DNA of 10,678 nt, taken from NCBI GenBank assembly GCA_964391595.1, contig CAYMMM010000026.1, forward strand, positions 1 through 10,678, written 5' to 3'. Position numbers and translations under genes: made by a program. The notes below the pieces were generated by a model. The model was not told where the DNA came from. It was given only the letters and a program-made list of their open reading frames with translations, and searched no databases. Origin of the DNA: JADZGC01 sp964391595 (GTDB lineage Bacteria; Patescibacteriota; Saccharimonadia; CAILAD01; GCA-016700035). This document shows, piece after piece, positions 1-6,391 of this stretch. Position 1 is the first letter of the stretch; each line of letters starts with the position of its first letter.

Positions 1-12
1 TTACGGTAGGAT

Positions 13-516
13 ATGGTGCATATGAGTACAGACCAGAAATTCTCAGTTTCTTCACGAAGCTCCGAGCAAAGCTTGGCGCTGGGAAGTAAGTTCGCAAGTA
101 TACTGCAGCTCGGTGATGTAGTTGAGTTTGTAGGTGACCTCGGTGGTGGCAAAACAACACTGATTAAAGGTATCGCGCAGGGTTTGGGGATTAAACAAAC
201 TGTGACCAGCCCAACCTACAATATTCAGCGCTCCTACAAGCTTCCGAGTGGTGGTACACTCGAGCATTACGATCTGTACCGACTTGGAGAAGATGAGATG
301 CTACACCAAGAAATGGAAGAAATCATCACTTCCAACGAGGCGATTATTGTTGTCGAGTGGGCTGATCACTTCACCAAACACCTAACTGAAGACCGATTTA
401 TCGTGAAGGCAGAATTTGTCGATGAAACTACTCGACGGTATGAATTTGCGGCAACCGGAGAAGCGACTCGTGAGAGACTTATAAGTGTGCAGGATGCACT
501 GAAGGAGATTTCATGA
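13..516 (+). CDS. tsaE: TsaE, tRNA threonylcarbamoyladenosine biosynthesis ATPase
   Basis: Small P-loop ATPase that works with TsaB and TsaD in the last step of N6-threonylcarbamoyl-adenosine (t6A37) formation on ANN-decoding tRNAs, in the cytoplasm. The Walker A is GDLGGGKTT at residues 41-49 (the family usually has GDLGAGKT). It is followed by the switch-like TSPTYN (65-70), HYDLYRL (85-91) and VVEWADH (113-119), all in the family order. The length of about 165 aa is normal for TsaE. The start is uncertain. ATG at 13 leaves almost no room after the upstream AGG (8-10), whereas ATG at 22 (MSTDQ) has AGGA about ten bases upstream; the window edge hides more context. The stop overlaps the tsaB start as ATGA, implying translational coupling. 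The function call is secure, the exact start is not. Confidence 0.93.
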   Translation: MVHMSTDQKFSVSSRSSEQSLALGSKFASILQLGDVVEFVGDLGGGKTTLIKGIAQGLGIKQTVTSPTYNIQRSYKLPSGGTLEHYDLYRLGEDEMLHQEMEEIITSNEAIIVVEWADHFTKHLTEDRFIVKAEFVDETTRRYEFAATGEATRERLISVQDALKEIS

Positions 517-902
517 TCTTAGCAATTCGCACTGACAAACCCGAAGCTGAGCTACATGTTCTAGATGCTGCTGGCGAAACACTGGCTAAGCATACATGGG
601 AAGCACATCGACAGCTTGCAGCAACGCTCGTCACTACCATTGAGTCATTTTTGAGCGAGGGCAATACAAAAGCTTCAGAACTATCTGGCATTGTTATCTT
701 TACAGGTGCAGGATCATTCACTGGTTTGCGTATTGGCACAACGGTCGCAAACGCGCTCGCTTACGCACATACCTTACCAATAGTCTATGGTGAGGGAGAA
801 GGCTGGATTGCTGATGGCTTCAAAAAGCTCACTAGTGCAAAGCCAGAGCACTACGTCACTCCGAAATATGACAAGGAGCCAAATATCACTCAGCCTCGAT
901 AA
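513..902 (+). CDS. tsaB: Minimal TsaB (t6A biosynthesis scaffold), short form
   Basis: Partner of TsaD and TsaE in tRNA t6A synthesis; TsaB is an inactive ASKHA-fold paralog of TsaD that dimerises with it. The diagnostic block GAGSFTGLR is at residues 65-73 (family: GPGSFTGLR), followed by IGTTVANALA. The C-terminus YVTPKYDKEPNIT (114-126) matches the usual TsaB tail of the type P-x-Y-x-R-x-P-x-[IV]-T. At 129 aa it is far shorter than the usual 220-240 aa: the N-terminal lobe runs almost directly into the terminal tail, so most of the C-terminal lobe is absent. The reading frame is clean and ends with the expected tail, so this looks like a compact family form rather than a truncation. The start overlaps the tsaE stop (ATGA) and is preceded by AAGGAG at 502-507. 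Confidence 0.88.
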   Translation: MILAIRTDKPEAELHVLDAAGETLAKHTWEAHRQLAATLVTTIESFLSEGNTKASELSGIVIFTGAGSFTGLRIGTTVANALAYAHTLPIVYGEGEGWIADGFKKLTSAKPEHYVTPKYDKEPNITQPR

Positions 903-960
903 GTCTCGCGCTTGCACCTCCGATACAAAAAAGCGCACAATATATGTATTCCGATTCAGG

Positions 961-989
961 TTACGGAATTTCTGAACACGAAATGTAAT
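961..989 (+). promoter_or_regulatory. Weak candidate promoter for rny
   Basis: TTACGG (961-966), 17 bases, then TGTAAT (984-989) is a weak sigma70-like arrangement. It would give a leader of about 60 bases before rny. The -35 match is poor. A different promoter in the 903-1058 gap, or read-through from tsaEB, is equally possible. Confidence 0.2.
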
Positions 990-1014
990 GATTGAAACTG
1001 TGAGTGTGTGCATG

Positions 1015-1030
1015 CCAGCGCTAAAGCTGG
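1015..1030 (+). promoter_or_regulatory. Small hairpin in the rny 5' leader
   Basis: CCAGC (1015-1019) and GCTGG (1026-1030) form a perfect 5-bp stem with a 6-base loop. It ends 13 bases before the AGAGGTG ribosome binding site of rny (1044-1050). There is no T-run after it, so it is not an intrinsic terminator. It may shape the leader or be chance. Confidence 0.3.
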
Positions 1031-1058
1031 GGAGCTATAAGAAAGAGGTGAAAGAACT

Positions 1059-2573
1059 ATGGATCCAATAACTATTGGCGCCGTGATCGTCGCGCTAGCC
1101 GCCGGCGTGGGCGCAAAGACTGTATATGATCAAACGCAAACCAAGGCCAAGAAGGGCGAGGCCAGCAAGATTATTGACGAAGCGAAGTCTAAGGCCAAAG
1201 AAGAATTGCTCAAGGCCAAAGAGGATGCTGTAAAGGTTCTTGAAGAGGCAAAGCAAGAAGAAAAGAAGATTCGTGAACGCCTCGACGAAGCTGAGAAGCG
1301 TGTGGCTAATCGCGAGACAAGCCTGGACGCTAAGTTTTCAGAACTCGAGCGCAAGAGTGATGCGCTCAAAGAAAATGAAAAAGAGATCGAGGCAATCAAA
1401 GACGAGCTCCGTGCTATTCGCGCTAAGCAAGAAGAAAATCTCGAGAAGATCGCTAAGATGAAGAAGGCTGATGCGGCGGCTAAGATCATGGAGATGACCG
1501 AGAAGGAGATCAAGCATGATTTGACCGAGCTCATCGAGAAACGGAAGCGCGAGGCCAAAGAGCTTGCTGACCACAATGCGACTGAAATTATGGTTGAAGC
1601 CATGGAACGTATGGCGACAGAAGTCGCGACCGAGCGAGTAGTGACTACTGTGCCACTCCCAAGCGACGATGTGAAGGGCCGCATCATAGGCAAAGAAGGA
1701 CGTAATATTCAGGCTCTCGAACGGGCGACCGGTGTGGATATCCTCGTGGACGAGACCCCAGGTGTGGTCGTGGTTTCTGGCTTCGATCCGGTACGTCGTC
1801 AAGTTGCTCGAGTTGCTCTCGAACGCCTCATCAAGGATGGTCGTATTCACCCGGCTCGTATCGAAGAAGTTGCAAAAAAAGCTCATGATGAGATAGAAAA
1901 CGAGATCAAAAAAGCCGGCGAAGAGGCAGGACGAGAAGCTGGTGTCGTTGGTTTGCCACCAGAGATTGTTCGTCTGATGGGCTCGATGAAGTTCCGTACG
2001 AGTTATTCACAGAACGTCCTCAAGCACTCAGTCGAGATGGCGCACCTCGGTGCAATGATTGCCGAAGAAGTTGGCGCTGATGTGCGTATCACTCGTCGCG
2101 CCGCCTATTTGCATGATCTCGGTAAGGCAGTGACGCACGAGATGGAAGGTAAGCATCATCATCTCACTCGTGTTCTGCTCGAGAAGTATGGCTTGGATGA
2201 GCCGACGATTCACGCTGCTGAAGCTCATCACGACGACATCGAAGCGACTACGCCAGAAGCTGTCATCGTACGTGCGGTGGATGCATTGTCTGCTGGACGG
2301 CCTGGTGCCCGTGGCGACAGTGTCGAAAATTTCGCTAAGCGCATGACCGATCTCGAAAATATCGCCAATACCTTCCCTGGCTTGCAGAAGGTGTATGCCA
2401 TGTCTGCAGGTCGCGAGATTCGTGTGTTTGTAAAACCTGCAGAGATAGATGATCTTACAGCTATTCGGCTTGCTCGTGATATCGCGAATAAGATTGAAGC
2501 CACACTCAAATACCCGGGTACGATCAAAGTAAATGTGATTCGAGAAACGCGGGCTGAGGAGTACGCGAAATAA
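1059..2573 (+). CDS. rny: Ribonuclease Y (membrane-anchored mRNA-decay endonuclease)
   Basis: Endoribonuclease that initiates decay of many mRNAs at the inner face of the membrane. Domains are in the family order. A short hydrophobic N-terminal anchor (about 4-20) is followed by a long charged coiled coil (about 28-190, rich in K/E/A). A KH RNA-binding domain carries GRIIGKEGRN from residue 207. The metal-dependent HD phosphohydrolase domain has H323 (HSVEMAH), the HD pair H352-D353 in YLHDLGKA, and the distal HHDD (390-393). The length of 504 aa is close to the roughly 520 aa of the Bacillus enzyme, so the protein is full length. AGAGGTG (1044-1050) lies eight bases before the ATG. The next gene starts one base after the stop (TAAcATG), so the two are probably co-translated. 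The ymdB-family gene follows two genes later, as an expanded version of the rny-ymdB pairing seen in Firmicutes. Confidence 0.97.
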   Translation: MDPITIGAVIVALAAGVGAKTVYDQTQTKAKKGEASKIIDEAKSKAKEELLKAKEDAVKVLEEAKQEEKKIRERLDEAEKRVANRETSLDAKFSELERKSDALKENEKEIEAIKDELRAIRAKQEENLEKIAKMKKADAAAKIMEMTEKEIKHDLTELIEKRKREAKELADHNATEIMVEAMERMATEVATERVVTTVPLPSDDVKGRIIGKEGRNIQALERATGVDILVDETPGVVVVSGFDPVRRQVARVALERLIKDGRIHPARIEEVAKKAHDEIENEIKKAGEEAGREAGVVGLPPEIVRLMGSMKFRTSYSQNVLKHSVEMAHLGAMIAEEVGADVRITRRAAYLHDLGKAVTHEMEGKHHHLTRVLLEKYGLDEPTIHAAEAHHDDIEATTPEAVIVRAVDALSAGRPGARGDSVENFAKRMTDLENIANTFPGLQKVYAMSAGREIRVFVKPAEIDDLTAIRLARDIANKIEATLKYPGTIKVNVIRETRAEEYAK

Positions 2574-2574
2574 C

Positions 2575-2916
2575 ATGGACTCGACGCGAGTCAAAATTGT
2601 CGTCTTTACGCCACTCGAGGCAACCGATGCTGTCCGTGAAGCGTTAGGAAAAGCAGGCGCTGGTCAGCTAGGAGAATATTCTTTCTGCAGCTATGCCGTT
2701 GTAGGAAAAGGCTACTTTTTGCCGAGTGAGAATGCCGAGCCACACATCGGAAAGCCGGGGGAATTTGAGACAGTAACCGAAGAGCGAATCGAAGTAACTT
2801 GTGATCGTGACAAGGCTCATGCTGTGGTTGACGCGATGAAGGCAGCTCATCCTTACGAAGAAGTCGCTTTCGACATATATCCGCTCGTAGAGCTGACAGG
2901 TAAAACAGATATCTAA
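2575..2916 (+). CDS. Stand-alone NIF3/YqfO C-terminal-like domain protein (COG3323-type)
   Basis: A 113-aa protein resembling the PII/CutA-like domain inserted in YqfO/NIF3 proteins, here encoded alone. Recognisable blocks are GAGQLGEYSFCSY (28-40), GKGYFLP (44-50), a P-x-IG (56-59), the E-x-R-I-E-V strand (70-74) and the diagnostic AHPYEEVAFDIYPL (91-104). The metal-binding halves of full NIF3 are absent, as in other stand-alone members. The biochemical role of the family is not established; a trimeric ligand-binding fold is expected from the PII-like architecture. It starts one base after the rny stop. The only SD-like sequence is GAGGAG (2556-2561), 13 bases upstream inside rny, so translation is probably coupled to rny. 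The family call is good; the function is unknown. Confidence 0.8.
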   Translation: MDSTRVKIVVFTPLEATDAVREALGKAGAGQLGEYSFCSYAVVGKGYFLPSENAEPHIGKPGEFETVTEERIEVTCDRDKAHAVVDAMKAAHPYEEVAFDIYPLVELTGKTDI

Positions 2917-2922
2917 ATTGGC

Positions 2923-2990
2923 TTGCAATCGTTTCTCGAGAAGACTACCATAAGCTAAATAGTTTTTCTCTAGCGAAACTACCTTATAAA
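2923..2990 (+). promoter_or_regulatory. Candidate promoter(s) before the small membrane protein
   Basis: The 95-base gap holds two possible promoters. One is TTGCAA (2923-2928), 17 bases, TACCAT (2946-2951). The other is a better -10, TATAAA (2985-2990), without a convincing -35; it would start RNA almost at the AAGGAA ribosome binding site (2999-3004). A perfect 10-bp palindrome TTCTCGAGAA (2933-2942) sits between the elements of the first promoter. Neither is proven. Confidence 0.3.
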
Positions 2991-3011
2991 TACAAAAAAG
3001 GAAAAATAGAC

Positions 3012-3245
3012 ATGCCACGCGCCAAAAAAAGCTCAGCCAAGCCAGCTCCGAAAAAACCAGCCACTTTACGGCGATCCCCACGCGTTCGACGTGCATCAAA
3101 CACAACGCAGACCAGTTCAATCACTCGTCGCATAGTCAAGGAGCCGGCATGGCTGTGGCTCATCATTGGAATCCTAGTATTATTCATCGTCTGGTATATC
3201 TGGGCGTGGCTCAATCCTGGCGTGACAGATATTCCCTCGATGTAG
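3012..3245 (+). CDS. Small basic-tailed single-pass membrane protein, function unknown
   Basis: Unrecognised 77-aa protein. Residues 1-43 hold 14 Lys/Arg and no acidic residue, with a Lys/Ala/Pro-rich beginning (KKSSAKPAPKKPA) followed by an Arg-rich stretch (LRRSPRVRRA), similar in style to histone-H1-like tails. Residues about 46-67 form one Trp-rich transmembrane helix ending in NPG, and the last ten residues are short and uncharged apart from one Asp. By the positive-inside rule the basic tail should lie in the cytoplasm. AAGGAA (2999-3004) lies seven bases before the ATG. It sits between rny and the ymdB-like gene, both RNA-related, so a role in holding nucleic acid or the decay machinery at the membrane is a conjecture, not a result. 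The good ribosome binding site and sensible topology argue for a real gene. Confidence 0.7.
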   Translation: MPRAKKSSAKPAPKKPATLRRSPRVRRASNTTQTSSITRRIVKEPAWLWLIIGILVLFIVWYIWAWLNPGVTDIPSM

Positions 3246-3265
3246 CAATCGATCGCGCATGTATC

Positions 3266-3303
3266 TGTACAAAAAGGCAAAAATCGAGTAGAATTACTCG
3301 ATT
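3266..3303 (+). promoter_or_regulatory. Promoter with overlapping perfect inverted repeat at the ymdB-like start
   Basis: TGTACA (3266-3271), 17 bases, TAGAAT (3289-3294) is a fair sigma70-type promoter. It would start RNA at about 3301, only about three bases before the ATG at 3304. A perfect 9-bp inverted repeat, AATCGAGTA (3282-3290) and TACTCGATT (3295-3303) around GAAT, covers the -10 and ends against the start codon. No ribosome binding site sits at the normal distance. The layout suggests a near-leaderless transcript with an operator-like palindrome over the -10. Confidence 0.45.
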
Positions 3304-4113
3304 ATGAAGATTCTCCACATTGGTGACGTAGTTGCCCGACACGGGCGGCGCGTTGTGCAAAAGCTCCTCCCTGCGCTCATCGAAGAGCATGGGATTGATT
3401 TCGTGATCGCACAATCTGAGAATATGGCAACTGGTAATGGCCTGACTATCAAATCCGTCCAAGAGCTCCAAAAAGCGGGCGTGGATTTCTTTACTGGCGG
3501 GAATCATAGTTTTAAGAAACCAGCATTTAATACGTACTTCAATGACGCAACGATACCGGTTATTCGCCCAGGTAACTTTGCACATGACAAGCCGGGTAGA
3601 GGGCATGCCGTAGTGGATACGCCCCACGGCAAGATACTCATTATTAATGTGCTTGGGCATAATGTACTGCCAGCATATTATGAAGGACCAGCGATCGATA
3701 ATCCGTTCCTATATGTTGATCAAGTATTGGCAGAACATGCGCATGAGACATTTGCTGCCATTATTGTCGACCTGCATGCCGAGTGGACCAGTGAGAAGGT
3801 TGCGCTTGGCTATTACTTGGATGGCAAAGTTACCACAGTTGTATCCAGTCACACCCACGTCCCCACTGCTGACGCTCGCGTATTGCCTGGTGGCACCGCA
3901 ACGATTTCGGATCTCGGGATGACAGGTCCTGCAGACGCAGTATTAGGAATCAAGAAAGACATCATCATCGATATGATTCGCAATGATGCGCGCCGCCGAT
4001 TTGAGCGACCCGAGAAAGGCCCGGGTGTATTCCAGGCATTGCTGGTCGATCTCGATCCCACATCCGCCAAAGCCCGCAGCGTTGAACAGATCCTCCTGGC
4101 CACCACCATCTAG
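3304..4113 (+). CDS. ymdB: YmdB-family metallophosphoesterase (2',3'-cyclic nucleotide phosphodiesterase type)
   Basis: Member of the YmdB family of calcineurin-like phosphoesterases, described in Bacillus as hydrolysing 2',3'-cyclic nucleotides and affecting biofilm and motility decisions. The dimetal ligands are all visible: D8 (IGDVV), E39-N40 (SEN), N67-H68 (GNH), H158 (DLHAE), H183 and H185 (SHTHVPTAD), with the family signature ISDLGMTGP at 201-209. At 269 aa it is full length. Around the third motif the usual GNHTWD is GNHSFK, which leaves N and H intact. It has no usual Shine-Dalgarno; the promoter and palindrome run right up to the ATG. It lies downstream of rny, as in Firmicutes, but separated by two small genes, and may process cyclic-phosphate ends or nucleotides from RNA turnover (inference). 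Confidence 0.92.
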   Translation: MKILHIGDVVARHGRRVVQKLLPALIEEHGIDFVIAQSENMATGNGLTIKSVQELQKAGVDFFTGGNHSFKKPAFNTYFNDATIPVIRPGNFAHDKPGRGHAVVDTPHGKILIINVLGHNVLPAYYEGPAIDNPFLYVDQVLAEHAHETFAAIIVDLHAEWTSEKVALGYYLDGKVTTVVSSHTHVPTADARVLPGGTATISDLGMTGPADAVLGIKKDIIIDMIRNDARRRFERPEKGPGVFQALLVDLDPTSAKARSVEQILLATTI

Positions 4114-4136
4114 CCACTAGCGTTTTACCCACAGCT

Positions 4137-4145
4137 TGATACAAT
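4137..4145 (+). promoter_or_regulatory. Extended -10 promoter for the NRAMP-like gene
   Basis: TGATACAAT is an extended -10 (TGn plus TACAAT). No good -35 lies 16-18 bases upstream, which extended -10 promoters can tolerate. RNA would start at about 4152, giving a leader of about 40 bases with a strong AGGAAGG (4180-4186). The identical 9-mer occurs before the SDR gene at 5567. Confidence 0.45.
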
Positions 4146-4192
4146 AAGGTAAATTATCTGAGTATCATTAGAGTTTATCAGGAAGGACAGGT

Positions 4193-5557
4193 ATGGACGA
4201 GATCAAGAAATCCGTCGAGTCGGGGATAGCAGCTACGGTTGAGGCGACTGAGAAGACCCTCGAGCAACCCGTTAAATGGTCGCGCATACGACGATTTGTG
4301 AAGCGCCTGGGTCCTGGACTGGTGACTGGGGCTGCAGATGATGATCCTTCGGGCATAGGTACGTATTCACAGGCGGGCGCACAGTTTGGCTACCACCTGG
4401 CGTGGATGATGCCGTTCATGCTGCCATTGATGACTGCAGTTCAAGAGATGGCGGGTCGGATTGGCCTCGTGACTGGCAAGGGACTCGCACAAGTCATCAA
4501 AGAAAACTACAATCGCTGGTTTCTCTACGCGGCAGTGTTCTGTTTGGTCTTTGCAAACGTTGTGAATATCGGCGCCGATATTGGCGCAATGGCTGCAGCT
4601 GCTAAACTCATTGTTGATCTACCATTTGTATGGCTGACCCTGTTCTTTACGATTGCTATCGTCGTGCTTGAGCTAGTTATTCCATACAAACGTTATGCGA
4701 AGGTACTGAAGTGGCTTTGCTTATCGCTCTTTGCCTATGTGATTACAGTTTTTCTCGTTGCTGTTCCATGGGGTGAAGTCTTGGGGCATACAGTTATCCC
4801 ACATTTCGAACTCAATAAAGAATTTGTCATGGCTTGCGTAGCACTCTTAGGCACGACGATATCACCCTATCTTTTCTTCTGGGAGCCAAGTCAGATCGTC
4901 GAAGAGGAGATCCAGCATCATTGGACAGGGGTCACGCTCAAGAAAAACAAAAAAGTGGACTTATCAGCTGGTAAGATTAGTCGCTTCCGCATTGATAATT
5001 TTACCGGGATGTTGATATCGCAGACTATCGCGTTTTTCATCCTTGTAACCGCCTCGGCGACACTGCATGCTTCGGGAATTACGAACATTGAGACAGCGGA
5101 TCAGGCAGCTAAAGCGCTCGAGCCACTCGTTACGGCATTTCCAAACGCCGGCCAATTCGCATCATTCATATTCGCCATTGGGATCATCGGTACGGGTCTC
5201 CTCGCAGTTCCCGTGCTGGCTGGGTCTGCAGCGTATGCTCTGTCTGAAGCGGTCGGAGCGAAAGAAGGACTCTTCCGCAAAGTGAAGCGAGCACCAGTAT
5301 TTTATGCGATCATTGCGCTCGCGACGCTCATGGGGCTACTCATCAACTTTGTGGGAATCCCGCCGATTACTGCGCTGTATCTCTCGGCAGTAGTAAATGG
5401 CGTGATGGCAGTGCCGCTCATTTTCATTATTCTCAAAGTTGGTTCGAGCAAGAAGATTATGAAACAGTATGTAAACGGACCATGGGCTCGATTCTTCACC
5501 ACTTCCGCGCTCGTCGTCATGTCGGCTGCAGCTATCTTGATGTTTGTACTTGGCTAA
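4193..5557 (+). CDS. NRAMP-family (SLC11-like) cation transporter, divergent motif class
   Basis: Integral membrane protein of 454 aa with about eleven hydrophobic segments and the NRAMP/LeuT-type pattern. A soluble N-terminal stretch (1-38) precedes LGPGLVTGAADDDPSG; the helix-1 motif is D51-P52-S53-G54 where canonical NRAMPs have DPGN. Helix 6 reads GTTISPYLFFWEPSQ, with S224-P225-Y226 where canonical members have M-P-H. The helix-1 Asp is kept, but the Asn and the selectivity Met are gone. In the family that Met favours transition metals over Mg/Ca, so substrates may include Mg2+ or other hard divalent cations (inference). A loop of about 35 residues with KKNKKVD precedes helix 7. AGGAAGG (4180-4186) lies six bases before the ATG. 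It is followed by the SDR gene after 24 bases, which has its own promoter element. Confidence 0.88.
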   Translation: MDEIKKSVESGIAATVEATEKTLEQPVKWSRIRRFVKRLGPGLVTGAADDDPSGIGTYSQAGAQFGYHLAWMMPFMLPLMTAVQEMAGRIGLVTGKGLAQVIKENYNRWFLYAAVFCLVFANVVNIGADIGAMAAAAKLIVDLPFVWLTLFFTIAIVVLELVIPYKRYAKVLKWLCLSLFAYVITVFLVAVPWGEVLGHTVIPHFELNKEFVMACVALLGTTISPYLFFWEPSQIVEEEIQHHWTGVTLKKNKKVDLSAGKISRFRIDNFTGMLISQTIAFFILVTASATLHASGITNIETADQAAKALEPLVTAFPNAGQFASFIFAIGIIGTGLLAVPVLAGSAAYALSEAVGAKEGLFRKVKRAPVFYAIIALATLMGLLINFVGIPPITALYLSAVVNGVMAVPLIFIILKVGSSKKIMKQYVNGPWARFFTTSALVVMSAAAILMFVLG

Positions 5558-5566
5558 GCCACTTCG

Positions 5567-5575
5567 TGATACAAT
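5567..5575 (+). promoter_or_regulatory. Extended -10 directly before the SDR start (leaderless promoter candidate)
   Basis: TGATACAAT, identical to the element before the NRAMP-like gene, ends six bases before ATG 5582. Normal -10 to +1 spacing would place the first transcribed base on the A of the start codon. A weak TTGTAC (5544-5549) lies further upstream at a long spacing. Confidence 0.45.
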
Positions 5576-5581
5576 CCGTCC

Positions 5582-6376
5582 ATGAGTATGTCACCCAAAT
5601 ATGCACTTATTACCGGGGCTTCATCAGGTATCGGCTTTGAGTTGGCGCATGTCTACGCGTCACGTGGGTTCAACCTTGTGCTCGTCGCACGCGATCAAGC
5701 AAAGCTCCATGCCGTCTCCAAGGCTTTGGCGCGTGAGTATGGACAGCAAGTTGAGGCGATAGCACTTGATCTGACGAAGCCGGGTGCTTTGAATCAGATC
5801 ACAAAGCAATTACAAAAAGACTCTATCGAGATAGAGGTTCTGATCAATAATGCAGGCTTCGGACTGTTTGGTTCTGCTCTCGAGACGGATCTTGAGACCG
5901 AGCGCAATATGATCGAGCTCAATATTGTTGCCCTGACAGCTTTGACAAAACACTTTGCACGCGCGATGGTCGAACGTGGCCATGGAGGGATTATGAATGT
6001 TGCTTCGACAGCGAGCTTTTTCCCTGGCGTCAACATGAGTGTGTATTACGCAACCAAAGCCTATGTATTGAGCTATTCGCTTGCACTTGCTGAAGAGCTC
6101 GCACAAGCAGATGTCCACGTCATGGCATTGTGCCCTGGACCGACGAAAAGTAACTTCGCAGCTACGGCTCACGCCGGCAAAACGAGACTATTTGGTCGGC
6201 CGATGGATGCCAGGAAGGTTGCCGAAGTAGGCTATCGCGGCATGAAGTATCGGCGTCGTGTGGTAGTAGTGGGTTTGCACAATAAGCTCGCTGTCTATGT
6301 CCGACGTATCTTGCCGGATTGGCTCGCCGCACAAGCGGTGCGCCGCGCGAGTCGATTGCGTAAGCCGTTTCGATAG
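5582..6376 (+). CDS. Short-chain dehydrogenase/reductase (classical SDR, DltE/YqjQ-like)
   Basis: NAD(P)-dependent oxidoreductase with a Rossmann fold. Visible motifs are TGASSGIG (11-18, cofactor glycine motif), a D-L at 63-64, NNAG (89-92), N114, catalytic S142 in NVASTAS, Y155-x3-K159 and the CPGPTKSNF block (184-192). A basic residue after the first strand (R37) hints at NADP(H), by analogy. The protein of 264 aa is full length, with an unusually Arg-rich C-terminal 40 residues (residues 224-264 hold about twelve Arg). The substrate cannot be read from the sequence. No Shine-Dalgarno precedes ATG 5582; the extended -10 six bases upstream suggests leaderless translation. An alternative ATG at 5588 would give a start two residues shorter. 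The gene converges with the DUF1761-like gene across 15 bases with no evident terminator. Confidence 0.92.
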   Translation: MSMSPKYALITGASSGIGFELAHVYASRGFNLVLVARDQAKLHAVSKALAREYGQQVEAIALDLTKPGALNQITKQLQKDSIEIEVLINNAGFGLFGSALETDLETERNMIELNIVALTALTKHFARAMVERGHGGIMNVASTASFFPGVNMSVYYATKAYVLSYSLALAEELAQADVHVMALCPGPTKSNFAATAHAGKTRLFGRPMDARKVAEVGYRGMKYRRRVVVVGLHNKLAVYVRRILPDWLAAQAVRRASRLRKPFR

Positions 6377-6391
6377 TGCTTCAAGAGTTTA

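Noticed and set aside
787..975. Open frame overlapping tsaB that could continue a frameshifted full-length TsaB
   Set aside because: Its translation (Ser/Thr/Arg-rich) has no TsaB-like sequence, and the main frame already ends with the correct TsaB tail.
1130..1886. Ser-rich and other open frames antisense to rny
   Set aside because: They arise from the Lys/Glu-rich coiled-coil codons read in reverse, and there is no independent evidence of coding.
6377..6391. Bidirectional terminator between the convergent SDR and DUF1761-like genes
   Set aside because: The 15-base gap holds no stem-loop with a T-run; any terminator would have to lie inside coding sequence and none was clear.
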